Translations under genes and position numbers: made by a program
The notes under the pieces: model-generated
Databases searched by the model: none
What the model was told of the DNA's origin: nothing
Seen by the model: only the letters and a program-made list of their open reading frames with translations
Origin: Nocardia beijingensis NBRC 16342
GTDB taxonomy: Bacteria > Actinomycetota > Actinomycetes > Mycobacteriales > Mycobacteriaceae
DNA: 64,000 nt
Direction: 5' to 3'
Assembly: GCF_001612785.1 (NCBI RefSeq)
Contig: NZ_BDBC01000062.1
Coordinates: forward strand, 1 to 64,000
Shown here: positions 33,599 through 43,163 of the stretch, in pieces
Layout of the letters: each line of letters begins with the position of its first letter
Numbering within the stretch: position 1 is the first letter of the stretch

Positions 33599-33765
33599 GG
33601 AATCAGAGGCCATGAAGGGAAAACAATGGGGCGCGGTCCACGGCACGACTGCCTGTGATTCGGACACTTTCCGGATCAGTCGAAGAAGCGGCGCGGTGGC
33701 GCCGACAAGCTGCGTGTCGAATCGATTGGCACCATTGCCCTTTCACACCGGACATCCCGTGATCG

Positions 33766-33785
33766 TGTCCGAATATCTGGACAGT
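33766..33785. promoter_or_regulatory. TGTCCA-type inverted repeat, site d
   Basis: GTGTCCGAATATCTGGACAG has matching TGTCC/GGACA half-sites at 20-bp spacing, 125 bp before the propeller gene at 33910. A further CGGACAC half-site lies about 100 bp upstream (near 33659). Confidence 0.6.
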
Positions 33786-33909
33786 TCCGGAACCGGAGAT
33801 TGCCTACCGTCTAGCTCACTTCGCCCCGCATCGCAGCGGCCGCCGAATACGGAGCGGCCAGGGGCGAAGAACAAGGAGCGCCGATGCTCTGTTTGCGAAA
33901 GGTACGTCG

Positions 33910-35070
33910 ATGACGACATCTCCCTCCCGCCGATCCGGTTTCAGCCGCCGCGGATTCCACAAGGCGGCCGTCGCGGTCGCCACGGTCCTGCTCAGCTCGG
34001 CGAGCTGGACACTCTCCCCCGCACCGCAGGCCGCCGCCGCCCTGTCGCCGCAGTTCATGCTGGTCGGCGGCACCGCGAGTGGCAGTATCGCGGTACTGCG
34101 GATGAACGCCGACGGTTCGCTGACCAAGGTCGCCGGCACTCCGTTCGATGTGGATCTCGGCCTGTTCTCGGTGGCGCTCGCGCCCGAGGGCCGGACCGTC
34201 TATGCCACGCAGGCGGCCTCCCAGAAGGTCACCGGCTATCACGTCGACGACCAGGGCGCGCTACGGCCGGTGGCGGGCGGCGAGGCGGTGATCGACGGCG
34301 GACTGCCCATCACCTCGGCGATCACCCCGGACGGCAAGTGGTTGTTCGTCGGGGTCGGCGGGTTCCCCGGTCGCATCGACGCGTTCGCGGTATCGGCCGC
34401 CGGTGCGTTGACACCGGCCGGCTCGATCCCCGTGCCCGGCGCGGGCGCGGGCGTGCTGCCCATGGTGACCATCGACCCCGACGGGCGCTTCCTGCGATTC
34501 GCGAGCGCGATCGACGGCAACGTCGCCGGTTTCGCCATTCACGCCGACGGGTCCCTGGCCGCACTCGGCGATTCGACACAGGTCGGCCTGCTGCCGGTCA
34601 ATCCCGGGTACACACCGGACGGACGATTCGTCTACATCAGCCACGAACAGGGCGGCGCGGTCTCGGGATACGCGATCGGCGCAGACGGCCGGCTCACACC
34701 CACTCCTGGCTCGCCCTACGCGGTCCCGGCGATGCCGCACAATGCCGAGGTCAGCGCCGACGGGCGCCGCGTCTACATCCCGTCGGTCGCCGCGGGCAAG
34801 GTCAACGGTTTCGCCATCGGTGCCGACGGTGCGTTGTCGCCCCTACCCGGCTCCCCGTACAGCACTCCGCTCGGTTCGGGCCCCGGCTGGGTCGTGCTCA
34901 GCGACGATCAGAAGCATCTCTATGCCGCCGATGTCCTCACCACCGGAATCACCACCAAGGTGCACATCTATGACGTCCGTGACGACGGCAGCCTGGTCCC
35001 CTCCGCACTGCCCACGGTCGACACCGGAACCATCGTTTCCGACGGCCCGGTCATGGTGAAGACAAGATAG
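33910..35070 (+). CDS. Secreted seven-bladed beta-propeller (lactonase-like) protein
   Basis: A 386-residue exported protein. The N-terminus has a twin-arginine-like SRRGF segment before a hydrophobic stretch and an APQAAAA cleavage region (about 45). The rest is a series of about seven blades with repeated signatures such as TPDGRFVYIS, IGADGRLTPTPGSPY and SADGRRVYIP. It belongs to the 6-phosphogluconolactonase/YVTN-like group. Extracellular lactonase or binding activity is possible; no catalytic residues are established. It is one of five intact paralogues here. A TGTCCA-type operator precedes it, tying it to the catabolic genes. It is convergent with an aldehyde dehydrogenase. Confidence 0.75.
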   Translation: MTTSPSRRSGFSRRGFHKAAVAVATVLLSSASWTLSPAPQAAAALSPQFMLVGGTASGSIAVLRMNADGSLTKVAGTPFDVDLGLFSVALAPEGRTVYATQAASQKVTGYHVDDQGALRPVAGGEAVIDGGLPITSAITPDGKWLFVGVGGFPGRIDAFAVSAAGALTPAGSIPVPGAGAGVLPMVTIDPDGRFLRFASAIDGNVAGFAIHADGSLAALGDSTQVGLLPVNPGYTPDGRFVYISHEQGGAVSGYAIGADGRLTPTPGSPYAVPAMPHNAEVSADGRRVYIPSVAAGKVNGFAIGADGALSPLPGSPYSTPLGSGPGWVVLSDDQKHLYAADVLTTGITTKVHIYDVRDDGSLVPSALPTVDTGTIVSDGPVMVKTR

Positions 35071-35082
35071 TCGCTCTGCGCT

Positions 35083-36564
35083 TCAGCCCAGATTCATATA
35101 GACCGCCTTCGGGTAGAGGTAGCTCTCCACGTGCTCGCGGCCGCCCTTCCAGCCGTAGCCGCTCATCTTCGTTCCGCCGAAGCCCACCGACGGGTCGAGT
35201 ACGCCGTAGCAGTTGACCCAGACGGTGCCCGCGGTGAGACCCCGCGACACCCGGTGCGCGGTGCCGAGATCTCTGGTCCAGACACCGCCCGCCAAGCCGT
35301 AGGGGGTCGCGTTGGCCAGGCGCAGTGCCTCGTCCGCGTCGTCGAACGGGATCACCGTCGCCACGGGGCCGAAGATCTCCTCCTGCGCGATGGTCATCTC
35401 GTTCGTCGCGGAGGCGAACACCGTGGGTTCGACGAAGAATCCCGAAGCCCGGTCGCCGTCCAGCCTCCTGCCGCCACTGACCAGTTCGGCCTCCTTGTTC
35501 CCGATGTCGATGTAGTTCAGCACCCGTTCGAGTTGACGTCGCGAGATCAGCGGGCCGAGCTGGCTGTCCGGGTCGAGACCGTCGCCCACCCGAATCGTCT
35601 TGGTGAATTCCGCCATGCGCGAGACGAATTCGTCGTGGATCGAGCGCTGGACGAAGATCCGCGTACCGGCCACACAGACCTGACCGCTGTTGGTGTACAC
35701 GCCCATCGCCGCGCCGGGGACTGCCTTGTCCAAGTCGGCGTCGGCAAAGACGATGTCGGGTGATTTGCCGCCGAGTTCGAGCTGGAGCCGTTTGATGTTT
35801 CCGGCCGAGGCGCGCACGATCGTCCGCGCGGTACCGACCGAGCCGGTGAACGCGATCCGGTCGACGCCGGGGTGCTCGGCGAGCGCGGCGCCGGCATCTC
35901 TGCCGAACCCGGTGACCACGTTGACGACGCCGTCGGGCACCCCGGCTTCGGTGAGCAACTCGGCCACTCGCAGCACCGACAGCGATGCGTCTTCGGCTGG
36001 TTTGAGGACGGCGGTGCAACCGGTCGCCAGCGCCGGGCCGAAGATCCACCACAGGCCGATGAGCGGGCCGTTCCAGGGAATGATCCCGCCGACCGCGCCG
36101 ACCGGCTCGCGATAGCGCAAAGTCACGAAGTCGCCGGGCAGCGAGTTCGGCGGCGTGGTGGCCGTGCCCGCGTCGACCTGCGAGGCGAAGAATTGCAGCA
36201 CCTGCGAGGTCCACTCCCGCAGGCCCCGGGTCCGGGCCAGCGGGGCGCCCATGTCGAGGGTCTCGATGGTGGCGAGTTCCTCGAAATTGTCGAGGACCAG
36301 GTCGTGGACGCGCAGGATCAACGAGCGACGCTGGTGGGGCGTCCAGCGGCGCCAAGGGCCTTCGAAGGCCGCGCGCGCGGCCGCGACGGCGGCGTCCACG
36401 TCGGCGGCGCCGCTCGCGGCGATGGTGCCGAGGGTGCCGCCCGTGGCCGGATTCACGACGTCGATGGTCTCGCCCGACGCGGCGGGCACCCAGCGCCCGC
36501 CGATCAGGTTGCGCTGCGCGTTGCCGACGAACGCGGGCACGGGATGGGTAGCGGTAATCGTCAT
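35083..36564 (-). CDS. Aldehyde dehydrogenase family protein (end of left Hyu operon)
   Basis: A 493-residue ALDH with PWNGP (N164), LKPAED (K188), the GSVGTA loop (about 241), Glu263 (LELGGK) and Cys297 (GQVCVAG); all core residues are present. The start is ATG 36564; the frame upstream extends into the dehydrogenase gene and was trimmed. It follows the zinc alcohol dehydrogenase by 31 bp, so alcohol to aldehyde to acid oxidation in one operon is likely. Its counterpart in the right-hand mirrored operon is the ALDH at 48.7 kb. Confidence 0.85.
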   Translation of the reverse strand: MTITATHPVPAFVGNAQRNLIGGRWVPAASGETIDVVNPATGGTLGTIAASGAADVDAAVAAARAAFEGPWRRWTPHQRRSLILRVHDLVLDNFEELATIETLDMGAPLARTRGLREWTSQVLQFFASQVDAGTATTPPNSLPGDFVTLRYREPVGAVGGIIPWNGPLIGLWWIFGPALATGCTAVLKPAEDASLSVLRVAELLTEAGVPDGVVNVVTGFGRDAGAALAEHPGVDRIAFTGSVGTARTIVRASAGNIKRLQLELGGKSPDIVFADADLDKAVPGAAMGVYTNSGQVCVAGTRIFVQRSIHDEFVSRMAEFTKTIRVGDGLDPDSQLGPLISRRQLERVLNYIDIGNKEAELVSGGRRLDGDRASGFFVEPTVFASATNEMTIAQEEIFGPVATVIPFDDADEALRLANATPYGLAGGVWTRDLGTAHRVSRGLTAGTVWVNCYGVLDPSVGFGGTKMSGYGWKGGREHVESYLYPKAVYMNLG

Positions 36565-36595
36565 AGTTGTCTCCGAATCAACAAAGGCGCGGCGG

Positions 36596-37612
36596 TCAGC
36601 CGAACAGGAAGACGCCCTTGCCCGCGTCCTGCTTGTCGAACCATCGGTAGGCCTCGTCGGCCTGCTCGATGGTCCAGGTGTGCGAGTACAAGTCATCGAC
36701 CGGAAGATTGTGCGCGACAACGTAATCTGCGCATCGCGCCTGCTCGATCGAAGACATGGTCCAGGACGTCATCAGCGTCCATTGCTTCTTGTAGACCGCC
36801 TGGGTCGTGAACTGGACGTGACCGGGCAGGCCGATGAACACGGCCCGGCCGAAGGTGCCGAGGACAGCGAGCGCGTCGTCACCGGCGCGCCCCGAGGTCT
36901 CCATGACGACATCGGCCATCCGCCCACCGGTGTACTCGGCGACCGCCGCCGCGACGTCCCGCTCGCGAGAGTTCACCACCAGATCGGCACCGAACCGGCG
37001 ACTCTCGGCCAGCCTGCGGTCATCGACATCGACCGCGATCACCCGGGCGCCCATCGATGCCGCGAACATCGTCGCCGAAAGCCCCACGGGGCCCTGTCCG
37101 ATCACCACCGTGGTCGTATCCGAGACACCGCCGAGCCGCTTGATCGCGCCCCACGCCGTCCCGGTGCCGCACCCGATGGCTGCACCTGCCTCGAACGACA
37201 GTCCCTCCGGCATCGGCAGCAGCGCCGAGGCCGGCACCAGGGCGAACGGCGCGTGGCCACCGTCGACATGAACCGCCATGGTCTTACCCGGCGCGGTCTC
37301 ACACATCTGCGGCCAGCCCGCGCGACAGCGGCGGCAGGTGCCGCAGCCGAAGTAGTGGTGGATCATCACGCGGTCGCCGACGGCGAACCGGGCCGGGTCG
37401 ACGCCGTCGCCGAGCGCGTACACCTCGCCACACGGTTCGTGACCCTGGATCACCGAGTGGTCGAAATCGAAAGCGCCGTGGTAGAAGTGCAGATCCGAGC
37501 CACACATCCCCGAGGCGCGGACCTTCACCACGACCTCTCCGGATCCCGGTTCGGGCTCGGGGAAGTCCTTCAACACCGTCGTCCCGTCTCCCGGGAACAC
37601 GATCCCCTTCAT
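36596..37612 (-). CDS. Zinc-dependent medium-chain alcohol dehydrogenase
   Basis: A 338-residue enzyme with catalytic zinc ligands (MCGSDLH near 37-43; GHEPCGE near 60), the structural zinc loop GCGTCRRCRAGWPQMC (about 88-103) and the cofactor fold GQGPVGLSATMFAA (about 165). It resembles sorbitol/threonine-dehydrogenase-type MDRs rather than the NDMA-type enzyme at 13.3 kb. It likely oxidises a secondary or polyol-like alcohol. Its ATG overlaps the HyuB-like stop by one base (TGATG), indicating translational coupling. Confidence 0.8.
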   Translation of the reverse strand: MKGIVFPGDGTTVLKDFPEPEPGSGEVVVKVRASGMCGSDLHFYHGAFDFDHSVIQGHEPCGEVYALGDGVDPARFAVGDRVMIHHYFGCGTCRRCRAGWPQMCETAPGKTMAVHVDGGHAPFALVPASALLPMPEGLSFEAGAAIGCGTGTAWGAIKRLGGVSDTTTVVIGQGPVGLSATMFAASMGARVIAVDVDDRRLAESRRFGADLVVNSRERDVAAAVAEYTGGRMADVVMETSGRAGDDALAVLGTFGRAVFIGLPGHVQFTTQAVYKKQWTLMTSWTMSSIEQARCADYVVAHNLPVDDLYSHTWTIEQADEAYRWFDKQDAGKGVFLFG

Positions 37613-39585
37613 CAGTTGTCTCCTGTCTCTTGCGGGCGATCGGACCGACGGGCGTCGCGCAGACGCGCCGTCGCCTCGCGATCGATGCGCAGTCCCTCGG
37701 GATCCAGACGCGGGTCGCCATGAACGACCACGCCGTAGTCGCGCGCTGCGCCCGCGATGCTCACGTACTCGTTGCGAACGTCGGCGAGCACCCGCTCGGG
37801 ATCGCGACGCAACGGATCGCCCCAGCCCCCACCGCCATTGGTGAGGCAACGCAGGATGGTGTTCGGCTCGGTGGCCCACACCTGTTCGGCGGCGAAGTAG
37901 TGGTACCGGCCGTCGATCGGGTCCAGCGCCTTGGTCTCGGGATCGAGCACGCCGGCGACGGGAACGCTGTCGGCGTAGACCTGCGTGCCGGTGCCCAGAA
38001 TTCCCGGGGTCGCGCTGTCGTCACGTGGCGGGAACAGCCACATCGCTCCGGTTGGCCCGGCCTGTCCGCCGTTCGCGCCCACACCGGACGGCTGTTTGGT
38101 GCGGAACGGCGACAGGTAGTGCGCTCCGGCGGTGAGCCACAGCGCGTCCTTGAGATTGGCCGCGCCGCCGCGGAACGTTCCCGCGCCGCCGGTGTCGATG
38201 GCGTGTTCCTTGCGCAACAGCACCACGGGCGAATCGCGTTCGATCGTCTCGGTCGCGGGATCGAGGTTGTTGAGCGTGAACAGAACCGTGTAGCTGTCGC
38301 CGTCGCCGACGTGGGTGGCGCCCCAGGGGCCGTGCTCGCCGCCGCATTGGGTGGCCGAGGTCCACGCGGTGCCGTCTGCCCGCAGTCCCGACGCGTTGTG
38401 CGTATTGGTCGAGCCGTAGTCGCCACCCACACCGTACCGGCCGAGTACGGGATTGAGCGCGTCGAAGATCGCCGACGCGACGGCGCCGGAAGCCTCCCAG
38501 AACATCATGATCCCGCCGTCCGGCGGCAGAGAGGAGACGATGGTGCCCGGCGGCACCGCGATGTCGACGTTGCGCCAGGTGCCCGAGGTGAACGGCACCT
38601 TCGGATCCAGCAGCATCGTGAGGGCCACTCCCACAGCGGTTTTGGCGTCGAGCACACCACAGTTGATGCAGGTCCGCGCCTGGGGCGAGGTGCCGGACAG
38701 GTCGATCTCCATGTTCTCGCCGCGTTTGCGCACGAGCACCCGCACGGTGTAGTCGATCGTGTCGTCGAGACCGTCGGCGTCGATCAGCGCCGAACCCTCG
38801 TAGTCGCCGTCGGGTATCAGCGCGATCGCATCGCGCATCCGTTCGGCGGAGGTGTCACAGGCATAGTCGAGCGTGCCGAGGTACGCCGCGAGGCCGTACC
38901 GATCGATGTTCTCCAGTACCAGTCGCTCCCCCAGCTTCAACTGCTGGAAGATGCTCTTGAAGTCGGGCAGCAACATGCCGCCCCACCGGGTGTTGTCGAA
39001 GATCAGGCTGAAGGTGGAGCGCACCGGTTCGTCCTGCGACCACAGCAACATGGGCGGGATCACCAGCCCGTTCTCGAAGACGTTGCTCTTGGTTGCCGAG
39101 AAACCACCGGGCACTGTGCCGCCCATGTCGAGCTGATGCGCGCACATGGTGACGAAGGAAACGATCTCACCGTCGACGAACACCGGACGGGTGAACGCCA
39201 CATCGTTGACATGCCTGCCACCGCGATAGGGGTCGTTGCAGATCAGCACGTCACCGGGACGCAGGTTCTCGGACCCGTACTCCTCCACGGCGTTTCGGAC
39301 GGCGTCGCCCATGGTGCCGAGGAAGACGACCAGGCTGTTGCTGACCACGGCCATCGGATAGCCTTTGCCGGCGGGACCGCTGATAGTGCAGGCGAAGTCG
39401 TACCAGTCGCGGATGATGGGCGAGAACGCCTCACGCATGAAACCGGTGGACATGTGCTCGACCGCGTAGCGCAGCCGGTTGGTGATCACGGTCGCGCTGA
39501 ACCGGTCGCACCCGTATCGATCGTGGAACTGCGCCTCGGAGAGGTCTCGGAGCCGAGGGGCGGCGGGGATGGGGGGACTGGACAT
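37612..39585 (-). CDS. HyuB-like subunit (hydantoinase B/oxoprolinase; carboxylase alpha-like)
   Basis: A 657-residue protein spanning the hydantoinase-B family: ITNRLRYAVEHMSTGF, the metal/active-site region ICNDPYRGGRHVNDV (about 115-129), HQLDMGGTVPGGFSA, and the GGGGWGDPLRRDPERV end. Together with HyuA-like subunits such proteins form ATP-dependent amidohydrolases (hydantoinase, oxoprolinase) or carboxylases (acetone, acetophenone). The presence of a small zinc ribbon and dehydrogenases in the operon favours a carboxylase-like role, by inference. It starts directly after the HyuA stop. Confidence 0.8.
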   Translation of the reverse strand: MSSPPIPAAPRLRDLSEAQFHDRYGCDRFSATVITNRLRYAVEHMSTGFMREAFSPIIRDWYDFACTISGPAGKGYPMAVVSNSLVVFLGTMGDAVRNAVEEYGSENLRPGDVLICNDPYRGGRHVNDVAFTRPVFVDGEIVSFVTMCAHQLDMGGTVPGGFSATKSNVFENGLVIPPMLLWSQDEPVRSTFSLIFDNTRWGGMLLPDFKSIFQQLKLGERLVLENIDRYGLAAYLGTLDYACDTSAERMRDAIALIPDGDYEGSALIDADGLDDTIDYTVRVLVRKRGENMEIDLSGTSPQARTCINCGVLDAKTAVGVALTMLLDPKVPFTSGTWRNVDIAVPPGTIVSSLPPDGGIMMFWEASGAVASAIFDALNPVLGRYGVGGDYGSTNTHNASGLRADGTAWTSATQCGGEHGPWGATHVGDGDSYTVLFTLNNLDPATETIERDSPVVLLRKEHAIDTGGAGTFRGGAANLKDALWLTAGAHYLSPFRTKQPSGVGANGGQAGPTGAMWLFPPRDDSATPGILGTGTQVYADSVPVAGVLDPETKALDPIDGRYHYFAAEQVWATEPNTILRCLTNGGGGWGDPLRRDPERVLADVRNEYVSIAGAARDYGVVVHGDPRLDPEGLRIDREATARLRDARRSDRPQETGDN

Positions 39586-39586
39586 G

Positions 39587-41629
39587 TCACTTCCTCTGGA
39601 TCACGATTTCGCCGTACCGGCCGACGGTGGCCTGCTGCCCCGCGCCGACATGGGTGGTGGACAGTTCTTCCTCGACCACCGCCGGGCCGTCGAGCACGTC
39701 ACCGGCTCGCAAGCTCACGCGGTCGTAGACGTGGGCCTGCTGGGCACCGACGCCATCCGCGTCCAGGTCACCTAGATAGCGCAGAGTGACCGTGCGGATC
39801 GGAGTGAGCGGCCCGTCCGCCTCGGAACGGACCGCGAGTTCGGCGTATTCGACCTTGGGGGTGTCGAGCACGGCGCGGACCCGGAACGTCACACCCTCGA
39901 CAGGCATGGTCTCGAACCGGTTGCCCGAGCGTGCTTCGTAGGTGTCGTGGAAAGCGGACACCATGGTGGCCACCGCCGCTTCGTCGATCGTGCCGCTCGG
40001 CACGGGCACGAACGGGGTCTCCCAGCTCTGTCCGGCCAGGTGCGCGTCCATGCTGCGCAGCATCCGCACCGATCCGCCGCCGGTCCGCGCCCGCAACCTT
40101 TCCTCCATGTCGGCGAACAACGCATCGATCGCGGGAGCGGCCTCGCCGGTGAGCATGAGATACGCACTGCGGTCGACCGTGAACACCTGGTCGGTGGACA
40201 GCAGGCCGACGGCGGAGAACAGGCCCGGGTTCGGTGGCACGATCACCTGCTTGCACTGCACCGTATCGAGGACCGCCGGCAGCAACATCGGGCCCGCGGC
40301 GCCGAAGGCGACCAGGCTGTAGTCGCGGGGATCGACGCCGTTCTTGATGGCGACGTTGAACACGCCTTCGGCCATGTTGTTCACCGCCATCTCGTAGGCG
40401 TAGCGGACTCGATGGGCCAGGTCGAGTTCGGTGTCGAGGGACTCGAACGCCCGCCGTGCCGCGTCGGCGTCGAGTCGCAGTTCCCCACCGGCGAAGTCGC
40501 CGGTGCCGAGGATCCCGATCAGCAGGCAGGTGTCGGTCGTCGTGGGCTGGGTGCCACCGCGGCCGTAACACGCCGGGCCTGGCTGCGCCTTGGCGCTGTC
40601 GGGCCCGACCTGGATTTCTCCGGCGGCACCGAGGGATACGATGCTGCCGCCGCCCGCGCCGATGCTGGAGATGTCGTTGGCGAGGGCGTTGACCACGAGG
40701 TCGTGCTCGAGTTCGAAGGTGGTGTCGACGAAGGGTTCCCCGGCGCTGACCACGCTGATGTCACAGGACGTGCCGCCCACGTCGGCACACAGCAGGTCGT
40801 TCTCGTCGATCAGCGCGCCGAAGTGGGCGCAGGCGACGGTTCCGGCGGCGGGACCGGAGAACACGATCCGGAACGGCTGCTCCATCGCCTGCGCCGACGG
40901 CACCAGGGTCGCAGCGCAATCGGCGAAGTTGAGCTGGCCGGCGAAACCCAGTTCGCTCAGCCCCTTCTCGAGGCTCGCCGTGTAGTCGGTGTAGATGATC
41001 TTCATCAGCGTGTCGATCACGGTGGTGGAGGCACGCGCGTATTCCTTCGCCAGCGGGGACACCTCGCTCGAGATGGAGCACGGCACGTCGCCGAGCACCT
41101 CGCCGACCAGCTCGCGCAGCCGCAGCTCGTGCGCGGGCTCGACATAGGCGTTGAGCAAGCAGATCGCGACACCGGCGACCTCGCACCGGCGCAGCACCTC
41201 GAGCTCGGTCCTGGCCTGATCCTCGTCGAGCCCGAAGAGCACCGCGCCGTCGGCGGTGATCCGTTCGCGGATGCCGCGCCGCAGGTAGCGCTGCACCAGC
41301 GGCCTGGACGCGTCACCGAAGCTGCGCCGCCAGTGCGGGTCGAGGATGGCCTCGGCCGGACGCCAGACGCGGCCCATGTCGAGGATGTCGCGGTGCCCCT
41401 CGGTGGTCAGGAAGCCGATCTTGGGCAGCTGGCGGGTGATCACGGCGTTGAGACCGTGCGTGCTGGCGTGGTTGAACACCGCCGCGTCCGCGACGCCGAG
41501 GATCTCGGCGCCACGCAATACGGGCCCCGCGACCTCGGCGTAATCGGTGGAGATCTTGGCGGTGTGGATCCGCCCGTCGCGCCAGGCGACGACGTCGGTG
41601 AATGTGCCGCCCACATCGACTGCGATCAT
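39587..41629 (-). CDS. HyuA-like subunit (hydantoinase A/oxoprolinase; carboxylase beta-like)
   Basis: A 680-residue ASKHA-fold ATPase: the N-terminal phosphate loop IAVDVGGTFTDVVAW, ASTHGLNAVITR, a second phosphate loop CADVGGTSCDISVV (about 280), SIGAGGGSI, and the C-terminal FGAAGPMLLP region. It would phosphorylate the substrate or bicarbonate for the reaction of the paired HyuB subunit. It is separated from HyuB by one base and from the upstream zinc ribbon by 25 bp. Identity to the right-arm copy (44.4 kb) looks moderate, so the two complexes probably have different substrates. Confidence 0.8.
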   Translation of the reverse strand: MIAVDVGGTFTDVVAWRDGRIHTAKISTDYAEVAGPVLRGAEILGVADAAVFNHASTHGLNAVITRQLPKIGFLTTEGHRDILDMGRVWRPAEAILDPHWRRSFGDASRPLVQRYLRRGIRERITADGAVLFGLDEDQARTELEVLRRCEVAGVAICLLNAYVEPAHELRLRELVGEVLGDVPCSISSEVSPLAKEYARASTTVIDTLMKIIYTDYTASLEKGLSELGFAGQLNFADCAATLVPSAQAMEQPFRIVFSGPAAGTVACAHFGALIDENDLLCADVGGTSCDISVVSAGEPFVDTTFELEHDLVVNALANDISSIGAGGGSIVSLGAAGEIQVGPDSAKAQPGPACYGRGGTQPTTTDTCLLIGILGTGDFAGGELRLDADAARRAFESLDTELDLAHRVRYAYEMAVNNMAEGVFNVAIKNGVDPRDYSLVAFGAAGPMLLPAVLDTVQCKQVIVPPNPGLFSAVGLLSTDQVFTVDRSAYLMLTGEAAPAIDALFADMEERLRARTGGGSVRMLRSMDAHLAGQSWETPFVPVPSGTIDEAAVATMVSAFHDTYEARSGNRFETMPVEGVTFRVRAVLDTPKVEYAELAVRSEADGPLTPIRTVTLRYLGDLDADGVGAQQAHVYDRVSLRAGDVLDGPAVVEEELSTTHVGAGQQATVGRYGEIVIQRK

Positions 41630-41654
41630 GGTGTCTCCTGTCGTGGTTCGGTGC

Positions 41655-41864
41655 TCAGACGAAGTCGGCGAGCAGCTGGATGGGACCGAGGCGGTGCCAC
41701 GGCTCCCGCGTCACGGAATGCAGGCAATGCTGGCACTTGACCACCCGCACCCAGCCCCGCTCGGCGACCACGGGATACGCGCGCAGTTCGGCGGCGCCGC
41801 ATCGTGGGCAGGTGCCGTCGCGGGGTTCGCGGGTCACCTCGAGCGGTGTCGGTGCGTCGGGCAT
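41655..41864 (-). CDS. Small zinc-ribbon protein, possible third subunit
   Basis: A 69-residue protein with two CxxC knuckles, CPRCGAAELRAYPVV and CQHCLHSVTREPW, and little else. It leads the left HyuA/HyuB operon. A homologous 86-residue protein follows the right HyuB gene, so the association is conserved. Acetone carboxylase has a small gamma subunit with metal-binding cysteines, and this could be a minimal equivalent. That comparison is inference. The start is ATG 41864, preceded by AGGAGG. Confidence 0.7.
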   Translation of the reverse strand: MPDAPTPLEVTREPRDGTCPRCGAAELRAYPVVAERGWVRVVKCQHCLHSVTREPWHRLGPIQLLADFV

Positions 41865-41998
41865 GACGGTCCTCCTACGGCAATGGTTTTCTTCGGCGAG
41901 CGCCGTGAGGACGACCGTAGGGTCGAGAGATCTGGGTCACAATCCGCCTGACGAAGGCGCGTTGTCCTTCGAACGAACCGTCATGTCGCCAGTGGACG

Positions 41999-42020
41999 AT
42001 ATATTATATTGACTATGTGA
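41999..42020. promoter_or_regulatory. AT-rich element 5 at the divergence of the two Hyu operons
   Basis: An A/T-rich block reading ATATATTATATTGACTATGT, in the 187-bp gap between the left operon (41864) and the AraC gene (42052). The ACTATGT word also occurs in element 3. It is ideally placed to hold promoters for both directions and an AraC-binding site. Confidence 0.5.
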
Positions 42021-42051
42021 CACCCCTCACGCCTGGAAGGAGGGTCTGCCG

Positions 42052-43047
42052 TTGCCGTCAGCACCCGCGGCGTGCGTGAGCGCCTTTCGCACGGAAGATC
42101 CGGCCGCCGCCCACGACCACGTGGCCGCCACCTTCGCCCACCACGAACTCGCCCTCGACGAGCGTGGCGGCGTCGACTTCACCCTGGAGACAGTGCGGTC
42201 GGAGAGCCTGACCGTCGGCCGGATGGCCTACGGCACCGCCGCGCGCATCGACGGGCCGGCGATGCAGACGTGCTATCACGTGAACCTGGCCGTCGCGGGA
42301 CAGAGCACGGTGGCGCAGCACGGCACGCGCCGCTCGTTCGGCGCGGGTGAGGCCGGAGTGGCGTTCGTCCACGACGCTCCGGTATCGATCCGCTGGAGCG
42401 CCGACGCGGCGCACTATCACATCAATCTGCGCCGAGGTGCCTTCGAACGTCACGCGGCCAGGCTGCTCGGCCACCGGGAGACCGAACCGGTCCTGTTCGA
42501 CCTCACCTTCCCCATCGATTCCCCCACCGGCCGTGCCCTTTTGGCCTCGACCCGATTCGTCTACGACGAATTGGCCCGCGAAGGCGGGGTGTCGACGATG
42601 CCGCTGGCCTGCCGCGAACTCGAGTCGACACTGATGACACAGATCCTGCTCACCGCGCCGAGCCAGCTCACCCCGAGGCTGACCGGCTCGGCACCGGACA
42701 TCGGCCACGCTCGGGTACGGGACGCCGTCGCCTATATCCACGCCAACCCCGACGCCGACGTCTCGACCGCCGAACTCGCCGCCCGTGCAGGAGTCACCGC
42801 CCGGGCGCTACAGCTGGGCTTCCGCGACGCTGTGGGGATGTCACCGAGCGCCTACGTCCGCTCGGTGCGACTCGACCGGGTACGTGCCGAATTGACCTCC
42901 GGCCGAGCCACTTCGGTGAGTGACACGGCGATGAAATGGGGCTTCTTCCACCTCGGCCGCTTCGCGCATCAGTACCGCGAACGGTTCGGCGAACTGCCCT
43001 CGGAGACCGCCGGTCGCGCCGGCGGCGATGTCACCTCCGCACCATGA
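42052..43047 (+). CDS. AraC-family transcriptional regulator
   Basis: A 331-residue regulator with an N-terminal AraC-binding-like sensor (about 20-200, including TCYHVNLAVAGQSTVAQHG) and a C-terminal double helix-turn-helix (about 220-318: VSTAELAARAGVTARALQLGF; SDTAMKWGFFHLGRFAHQYRERFGE). It begins at TTG, set by a strong GGAAGGAGGG 8 bases away. It sits between the mirrored Hyu operons and is the likely activator of one or both, as is typical when AraC and catabolic genes diverge. Confidence 0.8.
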   Translation: MPSAPAACVSAFRTEDPAAAHDHVAATFAHHELALDERGGVDFTLETVRSESLTVGRMAYGTAARIDGPAMQTCYHVNLAVAGQSTVAQHGTRRSFGAGEAGVAFVHDAPVSIRWSADAAHYHINLRRGAFERHAARLLGHRETEPVLFDLTFPIDSPTGRALLASTRFVYDELAREGGVSTMPLACRELESTLMTQILLTAPSQLTPRLTGSAPDIGHARVRDAVAYIHANPDADVSTAELAARAGVTARALQLGFRDAVGMSPSAYVRSVRLDRVRAELTSGRATSVSDTAMKWGFFHLGRFAHQYRERFGELPSETAGRAGGDVTSAP

Positions 43048-43163
43048 GGCAGCGCCGACCGGCCCGCACGGCTCCCGGCGACAGCCGGGCATCCATCGGT
43101 GGTCCGGCCCTCGGCTCGTGGTCCACCAGATCGTGTCGAAGACAGCGGATACAGGAGTCGCGC